From: Terrihabitans soli
GTDB lineage: Bacteria; Pseudomonadota; Alphaproteobacteria; Rhizobiales; Methylopilaceae
Assembly: GCF_014191545.1 (NCBI RefSeq)
Contig: NZ_AP023361.1
Coordinates: forward strand, 648,501-712,500
Reading direction: 5' to 3'
Length of the DNA: 64,000 nucleotides
A program made the translations under genes and the position numbers. Positions 15,998 to 25,257 of the stretch are shown piece after piece. Positions within the stretch are counted from its first letter, which is position 1. Each line of letters opens with the position of its first letter. The notes under the pieces were generated by a model. It did no database searches, had not been told where the DNA came from, and was given only the letters and a program-made list of their open reading frames with translations.

Positions 15998-16432
15998 ATG
16001 CCCAATATCAGTCTCACCCAGGCAAGCATGATCGTCGATGCGGCGCTGAAAGCCGCGCGCGATGCCAATATGGAGCCGCTCACGGTCGTCGTGCTGGACG
16101 GCGGCGGGCATATCGTTGCCGCAAAACGCGAGGATGAGAGCGGCATTCTCCGCTTCGAAATCGCCTTTGCAAAGGCGTTCGGCTCGCTCGGGTTCGGCTT
16201 CGGTTCGCGCGGTCTTGCCGCGCGCGCCGCCAAGGCGCCGGCCTTCATTACCGCCGTGGGCTCGATTGCCGAAGGGCGCATGGCGCCTGTCCCGGGCGGC
16301 GTCATTATCCGCGATGCCAATAAGAAGGTACTCGGCGCGGTCGGAATTTCCGGGGATACCGGCGACAATGACGAAGCCGCAGCGCTTGCCGGCATTACGG
16401 CGGCCGGGCTGAACGCGGACACCGGAGCCTGA
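15998..16432 (+). CDS. GlcG/HbpS (DUF336) family protein
   Basis: A 144-residue protein of the GlcG/HbpS family: MIVDAALKAARDANMEPLTVVVLDGGGHIVAAKRED, then PVPGGVIIRDANKKVLGAVGISGDTGDNDEAAALAGI. Members bind haem or small molecules and are often found in glycolate, propanediol and aromatic-catabolism clusters with no settled function. A GAGAGGA site precedes the ATG. Placed between the second isomerase and the decarboxylase-like gene, one base before the latter. Confidence 0.85.
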   Translation: MPNISLTQASMIVDAALKAARDANMEPLTVVVLDGGGHIVAAKREDESGILRFEIAFAKAFGSLGFGFGSRGLAARAAKAPAFITAVGSIAEGRMAPVPGGVIIRDANKKVLGAVGISGDTGDNDEAAALAGITAAGLNADTGA

Positions 16433-16433
16433 G

Positions 16434-17468
16434 ATGACGACCATGCTCGGTAAAAAGCATTCGGATGTGCAGGAGAGCAAAAAGCTGGCGCTTACTCTTG
16501 CCTGCACGCATACCGACCGTTCGTCGCCGCTGCTCGACGGGCGGATCAAAGTTCCGGGCGTCGAGATCGTGCCCCTGCCGGGGCAGACGCAGGAAATTTT
16601 CCGGCGCGTTCTGACCGAGGAGGCTTTCGACATCGCCGAAATGTCGATGGGCACGCATATCGTTCAGAGCGCCCGCGGCGCCGATGCCTATGTCGCCATT
16701 CCAGTGTTTCTGTCGCGGGCGTTCCGCCACGCGTCGATCTTCATCCGCACCGATCGCGGCATCGAAAAGCCGCAGGATCTGCGCGGCAAGAAGATCGGCA
16801 TCGAGCAGTTCCAGCAGACCATCGGCCTTTGGGTGCGCGGCATTCTCGCCGACAGCTTCGGCGTCAAGACGGCGGATATGGCATGGCGTACCGGCGGGCT
16901 CGAACAGCCGGGCGGCGGCGAGCGTCTGAAGATCGCGCCTCCGCCGGGTGTCGATCTGCAACAGATCCCCGCTGACGCGACGCTGAACGGAATGCTGGTG
17001 TCCGGTGAACTCGATGCGGTTATCGCAACGCGCATTCCCTCAAGCTATCAGCAGGGAAATCCGGTCATAGGCCGTCTCTTTCCGGATTATCAGCGCGCCG
17101 AGATCGCCTATTTCAAACAGACGCGGGCTTTCCCAATCATGCATTGCGTCGTCGTGCGCCGGCGGCTGGTCGAAGAGAACCCGGCGCTTGCCGCCGATCT
17201 CTTCCAGGCTTTCGTCAAAGCCAAGGCGCATGCGCTGAGCGAAATGGTGCACACCAACATTCCGCGTGTCACGCTGCCCTGGATTCACGAGCACTATTCG
17301 GAAACGCGCGCACTGATGGGCGATCATCTATGGGCCTATGGGCTGCCGGCAAGCCGGCATGAACTCGAGATGATGCTGCGCTACGCGCTGAGCGATGGGC
17401 TCATCGACAGAAAATTGCGGCCGGAGGACCTGTTCCATCCGAGCACGCACGATCTCAAGGACCATTAA
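16434..17468 (+). CDS. 4,5-dihydroxyphthalate decarboxylase-like / periplasmic-binding-fold protein
   Basis: A 344-residue protein without an evident signal peptide. It has a substrate-binding-protein fold (LTLACTHTDRSSPLLDGRI, FDIAEMSMGTHIVQSA, DLRGKKIGIEQFQQTIGLWVRGIL) and resembles proteins annotated as 4,5-dihydroxyphthalate decarboxylase (Pht5-like). The lack of an export signal fits a cytoplasmic enzyme rather than a transporter receptor. If it is a decarboxylase, the island could process a carboxylated aromatic or similar compound, but no ring-hydroxylating or ring-cleaving oxygenase is visible in the window. ATG at 16434 is used; ATG at 16443 is a possible alternative. Confidence 0.75.
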   Translation: MTTMLGKKHSDVQESKKLALTLACTHTDRSSPLLDGRIKVPGVEIVPLPGQTQEIFRRVLTEEAFDIAEMSMGTHIVQSARGADAYVAIPVFLSRAFRHASIFIRTDRGIEKPQDLRGKKIGIEQFQQTIGLWVRGILADSFGVKTADMAWRTGGLEQPGGGERLKIAPPPGVDLQQIPADATLNGMLVSGELDAVIATRIPSSYQQGNPVIGRLFPDYQRAEIAYFKQTRAFPIMHCVVVRRRLVEENPALAADLFQAFVKAKAHALSEMVHTNIPRVTLPWIHEHYSETRALMGDHLWAYGLPASRHELEMMLRYALSDGLIDRKLRPEDLFHPSTHDLKDH

Positions 17469-17480
17469 GAGAGCTGACGC

Positions 17481-18191
17481 TCAGGGCGCCGGCTGACGCG
17501 ATTTCTTTTTGCGGGCCGGCGCCCATTTGCGCGAGGTCTGGGATTCCTGACGCAGACGCACCGAGATCAGATGATCGCGCATGGCGTCGGACGCACGCGC
17601 CGGATTGCGCGCAACGATCGCCTGATAGATCGCCTGATGCTCGGCAAAGCCGGGATAATTGCCCGGCGGGGCTTTCAGCGGACGCGCTGTGTCGAGCGTA
17701 CGGCGAACGGCATTCAGCGTTTCGAACAGGCCGGTCATCAGCTTGTTGCGCGCCGCGAGCGCAATCGCGAGATGGAAGCGGTGATCCCACGCTTCATAAA
17801 CGCGCCAGATGCGCGCTTCACGGCAGCGCTTTTCGCAGAGCTTCATCTCGGCAAAATCGGCATCGATGCCGCGCATGGCGGCCAGCCGCGCAATCTCCGG
17901 CTCGAGCGCAAGCCGCGCCTCGAGAATTTGCGCCGGGGTGGTGATGCTGCCGAGAAAGCGGATGTCGTCGAGATTGACGACGGGGCGCGCACCGATAAAC
18001 GTGCCGCGGCCGATATGGCGCCAGATCTGTCCTTCGCCTTCCAGCACGGCGAGCGCCTTGCGCAGCTCGGTCCGGCTGACGCCGAGCATCTCGCTCAAGG
18101 TCCGTTCCGGCGGCAGGCGCTCGTTCAGCGCCGGTGAGCGCTTGGCGAGATAGTCGCGGACGGTCGACAGGATGTCGGGCGGCTTCGGCAT
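17481..18191 (-). CDS. GntR/FadR-family transcriptional regulator (FCD domain)
   Basis: A 236-residue regulator. The N-terminal winged helix (about residues 5-70) is unusual in its spacing but shows LNERLPPERTLSEMLGVSRTELRKALAVLEGEGQIWR. The C-terminal FCD domain has the expected metal-binding pattern: WDHRFHLAIALAARN and EHQAIYQAIVARNPARASDAMRDHL. Convergent with the decarboxylase-like gene (12-bp gap), closing the catabolic island on the right. Probable ligand is an organic acid of the pathway; possible targets include the divergent repeat at 15056-15079. Confidence 0.88.
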   Translation of the reverse strand: MPKPPDILSTVRDYLAKRSPALNERLPPERTLSEMLGVSRTELRKALAVLEGEGQIWRHIGRGTFIGARPVVNLDDIRFLGSITTPAQILEARLALEPEIARLAAMRGIDADFAEMKLCEKRCREARIWRVYEAWDHRFHLAIALAARNKLMTGLFETLNAVRRTLDTARPLKAPPGNYPGFAEHQAIYQAIVARNPARASDAMRDHLISVRLRQESQTSRKWAPARKKKSRQPAP

Positions 18192-18307
18192 GCCCGTATT
18201 TTAGCAGGGGCGCCGCAGCGAAGCCAATCGGCTCAGTACTCTCCTAACTGGTAGACCGCCCGTCACTACACTAGTATTTGCTTCGTTTCTCTCAGCCGGG
18301 GGCACTC

Positions 18308-18604
18308 ATGACCGCGTTCAACGTCGTACGCTTCAAGGTTAAATCCGGGATGGAGGCGCCTTTCCTCGATGCTCACCGGAATCTAGCTGCCGAATGGGCC
18401 GGACTGAGCCATGCCAACATCATCGAGCTGGGCGAGGGGCGCTACTGCCTCGTTGCGGAATGGGAAAGCCTGGAGGTCCTGGCTGCCGCCCGCCCGCTGA
18501 TGATCGCAACCCTGAACAGCTTCCGTGCGACGCTCGAGGATCTCGGAGGCGGGCTGGGTGTGACGGATGCCGTCTCGGGAAAGGTCGTTCTGGCAATCAA
18601 GTAG
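18308..18604 (+). CDS. Small ABM/dimeric alpha-beta barrel-like protein
   Basis: A 98-residue soluble protein starting MTAFNVVRFKVKSGMEAPFLDAHRN. Its beta-alpha-beta pattern with FKVKSGMEAPFLDAH and CLVAEWESLEVLAAARP resembles antibiotic-biosynthesis-monooxygenase-like ferredoxin-fold proteins. No catalytic function can be assigned. It is divergent from the FCD regulator, so it may be under its control (inference). Confidence 0.65.
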   Translation: MTAFNVVRFKVKSGMEAPFLDAHRNLAAEWAGLSHANIIELGEGRYCLVAEWESLEVLAAARPLMIATLNSFRATLEDLGGGLGVTDAVSGKVVLAIK

Positions 18605-18667
18605 GTCGCGGCTGCCGAAACATCGCATTTGAAATATCTCGGGAGCGAAAAGGCTTCGGCTGCGGAT

Positions 18668-18708
18668 TTGACCTAGATCAAATTCGGGTGGCGGCCTGTC
18701 CATAATAT
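18668..18708 (+). promoter_or_regulatory. FNR/FixK-type box and -10 element before the RND efflux genes
   Basis: TTGACCTAGATCAA at 18668-18681 is one base from the perfect palindrome TTGATCTAGATCAA and matches TTGA-N6-TCAA, the FNR/FixK/Anr half-site pattern. TAATAT at 18703-18708 is a good -10 box. A start near 18715 puts the box centre at about -41, the class II activator position. No good -35 hexamer is needed in such promoters. Confidence 0.6.
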
Positions 18709-18829
18709 CCGAGCGGAAATCCGCGTGTGCGGCCGCGTTGCGAGCGCAATCCCTATGGCAACAAGAGGGATGATGTATCTGATTTCGCTCAGCCTTCGGT
18801 GCGCCGAGTGGCAACGCGGTGAGAGGGCG

Positions 18830-19942
18830 GTGCGCGCCCGCCTCGCGCTTCTTTTCGCCTTTGCCGCTTTAACATTTGTATTGCCGGCGGCAGCCCAGGA
18901 GAAGGCGCCGGCAGCGTCCAATGTCAGCACCGTCGCGGCCGAGAAGCGCGCCATCTCTCAATCCGCTCAGTTTGTCGGCCGCGTCGAGGCGGTGGAGCGG
19001 GTCGATATCCGCGCCCGCGTGACCGGCTTTCTCGAAGAGGTTCTGTTCAAGGACGGCGAAACGGTGAAGAAGGGCGCGCCGCTCTACCGGATCGAGCAGG
19101 CACCGTTCCAGGCCGCCGTTCAGCAGGCCGAAGCCAATGTCCAGCGCGCCCAGGCGACGGTCGACAACGCCGTCGTGCAGCGCCAGCGTGCCGAACAATT
19201 GCTGCTGACCAACGCCACCTCCGTCGCCGCCCGCGACGACAAGGTGGCGGCGCAGAAGACGGCGGAGGGCGATCTTGCTGCCGCAACGGCTGCGCTCGAA
19301 ACCGCAAAGATCAGTCTCGCCTATACCGACATCGCCTCGCCGATCGACGGCCAGATCGGCCGTACCGCGGTGACGCGCGGCAATGTCGTCGGCCCCGACA
19401 GCGGCGTGCTGACGACGATCGTGTCCTCCGATCCGATGTATGTCGTCTTCCCGGTCAGCCAGCGCGAATTCCTGCGTCTTGCCGAACGGCACGGCCAGAA
19501 GGAGAACCGGGAGAACTTCAAGGTCTTCATCACGTTCTCGAACGGCCGCCGCTATGCGCAAGCAGGCACAATCGATTTTGTCGATGTGAAGGTCGACCGC
19601 GGGACCGATACGATTCCCGTCCGCGCCTCGTTCGCAAATTCCGGAGGTGAGCTGGTCGATGGTCAGCTCGTCCAGGTCGATGTCGAGACCAGCGCCGCCG
19701 AGGAGCATGTGCTGATCCCCCAGAACGCGCTGATCGCCGATCAGGAAGGCGTTTATGTCTTCATCGTCGAGGAAGGTAAGGTCGCACAGCGCCGGCTGAA
19801 AGTCGGCCAGCCCTCGGGCGCCTCCATCGTCGTGACCGAAGGCCTGTCGGGCGGCGAGCCGGTGATCGTCGGCGGGCTGCAGAGCCTGAGACCGGGAACG
19901 CCGGTGACGGCTGTGCCCATCGAAAAACCGGTCGGCGGGTAG
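18830..19942 (+). CDS. RND efflux periplasmic adaptor (membrane fusion protein)
   Basis: About 370 residues of the AcrA/MexA family. With the GTG at 18830 the product begins with a clean signal peptide (RARLALLFAFAALTFVLPAAAQ), which is why that start is preferred; in-frame ATGs at 18755, 18770 and 18773 would add about 20-25 residues. The barrel-sandwich and hairpin parts are clear: VGRVEAVERVDIRARVTGFLEEVLFKDG, a coiled-coil hairpin around QAEANVQRAQATVDNAVVQRQRAEQ, and YTDIASPIDGQIGRTAVTRGNVVG. Sits six bp before the RND pump gene. Links pump and outer-membrane channel; no channel gene is present here. Confidence 0.88.
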   Translation: MRARLALLFAFAALTFVLPAAAQEKAPAASNVSTVAAEKRAISQSAQFVGRVEAVERVDIRARVTGFLEEVLFKDGETVKKGAPLYRIEQAPFQAAVQQAEANVQRAQATVDNAVVQRQRAEQLLLTNATSVAARDDKVAAQKTAEGDLAAATAALETAKISLAYTDIASPIDGQIGRTAVTRGNVVGPDSGVLTTIVSSDPMYVVFPVSQREFLRLAERHGQKENRENFKVFITFSNGRRYAQAGTIDFVDVKVDRGTDTIPVRASFANSGGELVDGQLVQVDVETSAAEEHVLIPQNALIADQEGVYVFIVEEGKVAQRRLKVGQPSGASIVVTEGLSGGEPVIVGGLQSLRPGTPVTAVPIEKPVGG

Positions 19943-19948
19943 ACGCCG

Positions 19949-22900
19949 ATGCTGTCGTCGATTTTCGTAGATCGGCCACGGCTTGCGATCGTTATCGCTC
20001 TCGTCACCGCGATTGCCGGCCTTGTTTCGCTTCTCTCCATTCCCGTCGCGCAGTTTCCCGACATCGTGCCGCCGCAGGTCTCGGTCGTCGCGAACTATCC
20101 CGGCGCGTCATCCGAAGTCGTGGAAGCCACTGTCGCGCAGGTGATCGAGTCGCAGGTCATCGGCGTCGACAAGATGATCTATATGAAGAGCATCTCCGGC
20201 AATGACGGCAGCTATTCGCTGCTCGTCTCGTTCGAGCTCGGCACCGATCCCGATATCAACACCGTCAACGTCAACAATCGCGTGCAGATCGCGCTGGCGA
20301 AAATGCCCGAAGAAGTGAAGCGCTCGGGCGTGCGCGTGCAAAAGAAGTCATCCGCGCTGCTCGGCGTTATCGCCGTTTATTCTCCGGAAAAGACGCATGA
20401 CGAGCTGTTTCTCTCGAACTATGTGACGATCAATCTTCTCGATCAGATCAAGTCGACGCCCGGCGTCGGCGATGCGACGCTTTTCGGTGCGCAGGATTAT
20501 TCCATGCGCATCTGGATCCGCACCAATCAGCTGACCGGCATGGGGCTGACGACGGGCGATGTCATTTCCGCCATCCAGTCGCAGAACACGCAAGCCGCTG
20601 TCGGCCGTATCGGCGCGCGGCCGATCTCCGAAGATCAGCAGCTGCAGCTGAACATCCAGACCAAAGGCCGCCTGTCTTCAGCCGCGGAATTCGAGAACAT
20701 CATCATCCGCACGAACCCGGATGGCTCCGTGCTGCGCCTCAAAGACATCGCCCGCGTCGAACTTGGCGCGGCGAGCCTTGACCGCGCCACACGGCTCAAC
20801 GGCGTCTCCGCCTCGCTCATCGGCATTTATCAGGCGCCGGGGGCGAACGCCCTGCAGACCATGGACGCGCTGAAGAAGCTGATGGCGGACAACGCCAAAC
20901 AATTCCCCGAAGGCGTCACCTGGAAGCTGACCTACGACCCGACGACGTTTGTGACCGCAACCATCGACAAGGTGATCCACACCCTCTTTGAGGCGGCGGC
21001 GCTCGTTCTTCTCGTCGTCTTCATCTTCCTCGGCAATTTCCGCGCGACGCTCATTCCAATGATCGCCGTGCCCGTCAGCCTGATCGGCACCTTCATCGTG
21101 CTGAACGCGATCGGCTATACGGCCAACACCGTCTCACTTCTGGCGATGATCCTTGCCATCGGCATCGTCGTTGACGATGCGATTGTCGTGGTCGAAGCGG
21201 TCGAAGAGACCATGCACGCGCACCCGGAACTCAGCCCGGCCGATGCGACCAAGCTTGCGATGCAGGGCATCTTCGCGCCGATCATCGCGATTACGCTTGT
21301 GCTTCTGGCGGTGTTCGTGCCGGTCGCCTTCATCCCCGGAATCTCGGGCGAACTCTTCCGGCAATTTGCCGTCACCGTCGCCGTGTCGATGTTCCTGTCG
21401 GCAATCAATGCGCTGACGCTCTCGCCGGCGCTGTGCTCGATCCTGCTGAAACCGGCGCATGGGCCCAAACAGGGTTTCATGGGCAAGGTCATGACGCGCA
21501 TCGACGATGTGCGCGACCGCTATGCGGACGTGGTCTCGCGCCTTGTGCGCCGGGCGATTGTCGGCATCGGCATTGTCGGTGCGGCCTTTGCCGCCATTCT
21601 TCTTCTGTCGCGCATCACGCCCGGCGGCTTTCTGCCCTCCGACGATCAGGGTGCCTTCTTCGTCATTGTGCAATTGCCGGACGGCGCCTCCGTCGGCCGC
21701 ACGCTCGATGTCGTGGCGCAGGTCGAAGAGATCGTGAAAAAGGAAGACGCGATCGCCGACGCGAATTCCATTGTCGGTCTCAACTTCGTCGACAATTATT
21801 CGCAGCCGAATGCGGGATTTCTCGTTCTGACATTGAAGCCGTTCGATGAGCGCAGCAGCGACCAGACGGCGGATGCCGTCATCGCCCGTCTTGCGCAGAG
21901 CCTGCATCAGGTGAAGGGCGGCGTTGCCGTGCCGCTTGCGCCGCCGCCCATCATCGGCCTCGGCTCGGGCGGCGGTTTCAGTTTCGTGTTGCAGGATCTG
22001 CAGGGCGGCTCGGCGCAGAACCTCGCCCAGGTTTTGCGCGGCCTTGTCATTGCCGCCAATCAGAATGAAAACCTGCAGCGGGTGTTTTCGACCTTCTCGG
22101 CGACGAGCCCATCCATTTATCTCGACATCGACCGCGACAAGGCGCGCATTCTCGGCGTCGATATCTCATCGCTGTTTCAGGCGCTGCAGGCCTCGCTCGG
22201 CGGTTTCTACGTCAACGACATCAATCTGTTCGGCCGCACCTGGCAGGTGCAGATCCAGGCCGAAGGCGAAGACCGCGCCTCGATCGACGATATCTACCGC
22301 ATCAATGTGCGCTCGAGCGACGGCAAGATGATCCCGCTGCAGAGCCTGGTTGAGACGCGCATCGTGCTCGGGCCGCAGGGCCTCATCCGCTACAACAACA
22401 CGCGCGCCGCAACGGTGCAGGGCGGGCCCGCGCCCGGCGTCTCGTCCGGACAGGCTTTGGCCGAGATGGACCGCGTTGCGGCGGCGACATTGCCCGCTGG
22501 CTATCGCGGCTCGTGGACGGACATTTCCTTCCAGGAAAAGCGTGCCGAAGGACAGACGGCCATCATCCTCGCCTTCGCGCTTCTCTTTGCGTATCTCTTC
22601 CTCGTCGGTCTGTACGAAAGCTGGACGATCCCGATCCCGGTTCTTCTGTCGGTCAGCGTCGGCGTTGCGGGCGCGTTCTTTGCCATTGTCGTCGCGCGGC
22701 TGACGCTCGATCTCTACGCGCAGATCGGCATGATCGTTCTGATCGGCCTTGCCGCGAAGAACGGCATTCTCATCGTCGAATTCGCCAAGATGCGGCGCGA
22801 GCAGGGCATGCCTTTGCTCGAAGCCGCGATCGAGGGCGCGCGGCTGCGCTTCCGCCCGGTGATGATGACGTCCTTTGCCTTCATCCTCGGTCTCGTGCCG

Positions 22901-23098
22901 TTGGTGATCGCTTCCGGCGCCTCGAAGCTTGCCTTCCGCGATGTCGCGACGCCCGTCTTCGGCGGCATGCTCTTCGCTTCGATCATCGGCATCTTCGCCA
23001 TCCCGCCGCTCTATGTCCTGTTCCAGGCTGTGCGGGAGAAATTGCGGCCGGGCGCGCGCCCCGAACCGGCCCCGGCGGCATCTTCCCCGAAGAAATAG
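19949..23098 (+). CDS. RND multidrug efflux permease, AcrB/MexB (HAE1) family
   Basis: A 1049-residue inner-membrane pump of standard length. N-terminal helix, periplasmic porter loop ([21 protein letters not shown]), the proton-relay Asp pair in TM4 ([16 protein letters not shown]), the central [23 protein letters not shown] and the late [22 protein letters not shown] are all in the expected order. Two repeats each with a large periplasmic loop are evident. Exports hydrophobic toxicants by proton antiport; exact substrates are unknown. Cotranscribed with the adaptor, under a possible FNR/FixK-type promoter. Confidence 0.94.
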   Translation: MLSSIFVDRPRLAIVIALVTAIAGLVSLLSIPVAQFPDIVPPQVSVVANYPGASSEVVEATVAQVIESQVIGVDKMIYMKSISGNDGSYSLLVSFELGTDPDINTVNVNNRVQIALAKMPEEVKRSGVRVQKKSSALLGVIAVYSPEKTHDELFLSNYVTINLLDQIKSTPGVGDATLFGAQDYSMRIWIRTNQLTGMGLTTGDVISAIQSQNTQAAVGRIGARPISEDQQLQLNIQTKGRLSSAAEFENIIIRTNPDGSVLRLKDIARVELGAASLDRATRLNGVSASLIGIYQAPGANALQTMDALKKLMADNAKQFPEGVTWKLTYDPTTFVTATIDKVIHTLFEAAALVLLVVFIFLGNFRATLIPMIAVPVSLIGTFIVLNAIGYTANTVSLLAMILAIGIVVDDAIVVVEAVEETMHAHPELSPADATKLAMQGIFAPIIAITLVLLAVFVPVAFIPGISGELFRQFAVTVAVSMFLSAINALTLSPALCSILLKPAHGPKQGFMGKVMTRIDDVRDRYADVVSRLVRRAIVGIGIVGAAFAAILLLSRITPGGFLPSDDQGAFFVIVQLPDGASVGRTLDVVAQVEEIVKKEDAIADANSIVGLNFVDNYSQPNAGFLVLTLKPFDERSSDQTADAVIARLAQSLHQVKGGVAVPLAPPPIIGLGSGGGFSFVLQDLQGGSAQNLAQVLRGLVIAANQNENLQRVFSTFSATSPSIYLDIDRDKARILGVDISSLFQALQASLGGFYVNDINLFGRTWQVQIQAEGEDRASIDDIYRINVRSSDGKMIPLQSLVETRIVLGPQGLIRYNNTRAATVQGGPAPGVSSGQALAEMDRVAAATLPAGYRGSWTDISFQEKRAEGQTAIILAFALLFAYLFLVGLYESWTIPIPVLLSVSVGVAGAFFAIVVARLTLDLYAQIGMIVLIGLAAKNGILIVEFAKMRREQGMPLLEAAIEGARLRFRPVMMTSFAFILGLVPLVIASGASKLAFRDVATPVFGGMLFASIIGIFAIPPLYVLFQAVREKLRPGARPEPAPAASSPKK

Positions 23099-23272
23099 AC
23101 CGAACCGTAAGAGGCTGGGAATTAAGTCCGGATTTCCGCGAAACCGGCGGATTCGTCCCCAGTTATGAGGCCAAAAGCCGCGAAGATGGCCGGCCTCGGC
23201 GGGCCTTCATTGCAGAAATATGACAGCCTGCGTATAGGCCCCGGATAGAAGGGCTGCCGCCCGGGAGATGCG

Positions 23273-23917
23273 ATGCTGAGCTGGTTCAGGAATATGATGC
23301 CGAAGGAGGAAAGCTTCTTCGACCTGTTCATGCAGCATTCGCTGCTGGTGGTGGCTGGCGCCGAGGCGCTGCAGGGCGTGCTGCGCGGCGGCGACGAGGT
23401 CTCGCACTACGCCAAGATCGTCATGGACCGCGAAGACGATGCGGATGAAATCACCCGTCAGGTGATGCTGGCGGTGCGCCGCAGTTTCATCACGCCGTTC
23501 GACCGCTCGGACATCCAGCGTCTCATCCAGTCGCTCGACGATTCAATCGACCAGATGAAGAAGACGGTGAAATCGATCGAGCTGTTCGAGGTCAAGGAAT
23601 TCGACCCGGCCATGGCCGCGATGGGCGATGCCATTGCCGAAGCCTCGCGCCTGACGGCGCAGGCCGTATCGCTGCTCGGCCGCGTCGGGCAGAACGCCTC
23701 GCGTCTCTCATCGCTCGCGCAGCAGGTGACGCATATCGAAGGCCGCGCCGACGATCTGCATGAAGAGGGGCTCAAAGCGCTCTATCTGGCTCATCGCAAC
23801 AGCAATGCGATGCCTTATATCGTCGGATCCGAAATCTACGGCAATCTCGAACGCGTCATGGACCGGCTCGAGGATGTCGCCAACGAGATCAGTGCCATCG
23901 TCATCGAGAACGTCTGA
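23273..23917 (+). CDS. DUF47/PhoU-like phosphate transport regulator
   Basis: A 214-residue all-helical cytoplasmic protein of the DUF47 (YkaA) family. Conserved segments: MMPKEESFFDLFMQHS, MDREDDADEITRQVM and the acidic helix MDRLEDVANEISAIVIENV near the C-terminus, PhoU-like metal-binding E/DxxxD patterns. A GGGAG site lies before the ATG. Three bases separate it from the PiT transporter gene, the usual DUF47-PiT pairing, where it is thought to modulate phosphate import. Confidence 0.9.
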   Translation: MLSWFRNMMPKEESFFDLFMQHSLLVVAGAEALQGVLRGGDEVSHYAKIVMDREDDADEITRQVMLAVRRSFITPFDRSDIQRLIQSLDDSIDQMKKTVKSIELFEVKEFDPAMAAMGDAIAEASRLTAQAVSLLGRVGQNASRLSSLAQQVTHIEGRADDLHEEGLKALYLAHRNSNAMPYIVGSEIYGNLERVMDRLEDVANEISAIVIENV

Positions 23918-23920
23918 TCC

Positions 23921-24931
23921 ATGGGCGATGTCATTTTAGCCGCGCCTGTTCTGTTCGCATTGGTCGGCGTCGCGCTTCTTTTCGATTTTCTGAACGGCCT
24001 GCACGATGCGGCGAATTCCATCGCCACGATCGTTTCGACGCGTGTGTTGCGGCCGCAATATGCCGTGGCCTGGGCGGCGTTCTTCAACTTCATCGCCTTC
24101 CTGTTCTTCGGCCTGCACGTCGCCGAGACGATCGGCAAAGGCATCGTCCATCCCGATGTCATCGATCCTGCGGTGATCTTCGCCGCGCTCGTCGGTGCCA
24201 TCGCCTGGAACATCATCACCTGGGTGCTCGGCATTCCTTCCAGCTCCTCGCACGCGCTGATCGGCGGCCTTGTCGGCGCCGCGGTCGCCAAAGCCGGCAC
24301 CGGCTCGGTTGTGATCTATGGTCTTGCGAAAACGGCCGCCGCGATCGTCCTGTCGCCGATGACCGGCTTCATCCTCGCGCTGTTTCTCGTCCTGGCCGTG
24401 TCCTGGATCTTCGTGCGGCACACGCCCTTTGCCGTCGACTCGACCTTCCGCGTCCTGCAATTCATCTCGGCCTCGCTCTATTCGCTTGGCCATGGCGGCA
24501 ATGACGCGCAGAAGACCATGGGCATCATCGCCGTGCTTCTGTTCTCGCAGGGGCTTCTCGGTCCGGAATTCTATGTGCCGTTTTGGGTCGTCATCACCTG
24601 TCAGGCGGCTTTGGCGCTCGGCACGCTTCTCGGCGGCTGGAGGATCGTCCATACGATGGGATCGCGGATCACGCGCCTGACGCCGATGCAGGGCTTCTGC
24701 GCCGAGACGGGCGGGGCGATCACGCTCTTCATGGCGACCTATCTCGGCATTCCGGTATCGACGACGCATACGATCACCGGCGCGATTGTCGGTGTCGGCG
24801 CCGCCCGCCGCACCTCGGCGGTGCGCTGGGGCGTTGCGCGCCATATCGTTGTCGCCTGGGTGCTGACGCTGCCGGCGGCCGCTTTGATTGCGGCGGCGAC
24901 CTATACCGTCACGGTCTGGCTCCTCGTCTGA
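23921..24931 (+). CDS. pit: Inorganic phosphate transporter, PiT family
   Basis: A 336-residue membrane transporter. Duplicated PiT signatures are present: NGLHDAANSIATIVSTRV in the first half and GHGGNDAQKTMGIIAVLL in the second, with the two IPSSSSHALIGGLVG / IPVSTTHTITGAIVG segments. About ten hydrophobic helices. Low-affinity phosphate import coupled to protons or sodium. Partner of the DUF47 gene just upstream. The symbol follows family usage. Confidence 0.93.
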   Translation: MGDVILAAPVLFALVGVALLFDFLNGLHDAANSIATIVSTRVLRPQYAVAWAAFFNFIAFLFFGLHVAETIGKGIVHPDVIDPAVIFAALVGAIAWNIITWVLGIPSSSSHALIGGLVGAAVAKAGTGSVVIYGLAKTAAAIVLSPMTGFILALFLVLAVSWIFVRHTPFAVDSTFRVLQFISASLYSLGHGGNDAQKTMGIIAVLLFSQGLLGPEFYVPFWVVITCQAALALGTLLGGWRIVHTMGSRITRLTPMQGFCAETGGAITLFMATYLGIPVSTTHTITGAIVGVGAARRTSAVRWGVARHIVVAWVLTLPAAALIAAATYTVTVWLLV

Positions 24932-24967
24932 TCAGCTTCTGGTATGCCAGGAGAGAAACGCGCGCAT

Positions 24968-25002
24968 GCGCGGGCATTGCCCGCCGACTCTCGATACGAG
25001 AG
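24968..25002. other. Two adjacent stem-loops after pit
   Basis: GCGGGC-ATT-GCCCGC (24970-24984) and CTCTCG-ATA-CGAGAG (24988-25002) are two perfect 6-bp hairpins in tandem just past the pit stop codon. No T-run follows, so they may protect the 3' end or act as a weak bidirectional terminator. Confidence 0.4.
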
Positions 25003-25007
25003 CGCGG

Positions 25008-25202
25008 TCAGTAGGACTGAAGCTGCCCGACCAGGAACGCCGACCACATCCATTGCGCGGCAAAACATGCGGCCACTCCGGCGGCATGCGTCAGCCATTC
25101 GGCAAAGTTGGATGGCGGCCGGTTATCGTTGGCGATAGTCCGGGTCAGGTAGTCGGCCGAGGGCTCTAAGGGGCCCCTATTGCATGCTTGACTGCAAGCC
25201 AT
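25008..25202 (-). CDS. Small hypothetical protein with one hydrophobic segment
   Basis: An open frame of 64 residues. The C-terminal two-thirds look protein-like: a TIANDNRPPSNF segment followed by a hydrophobic helix (HAAGVAACFAAQWMWSAFLVG) and a short tail. The first 15 residues look less convincing, so the true start may lie further in at a non-ATG codon. There is no strong ribosome site. It lies alone in the 326-bp interval between pit and the glycosyltransferase. Function unknown. Confidence 0.4.
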   Translation of the reverse strand: MACSQACNRGPLEPSADYLTRTIANDNRPPSNFAEWLTHAAGVAACFAAQWMWSAFLVGQLQSY

Positions 25203-25257
25203 GGCGTACCTCGAACGCCAAGACTAAGCGCGCCGTTCCGCGTCGTCTAGATGGTCT

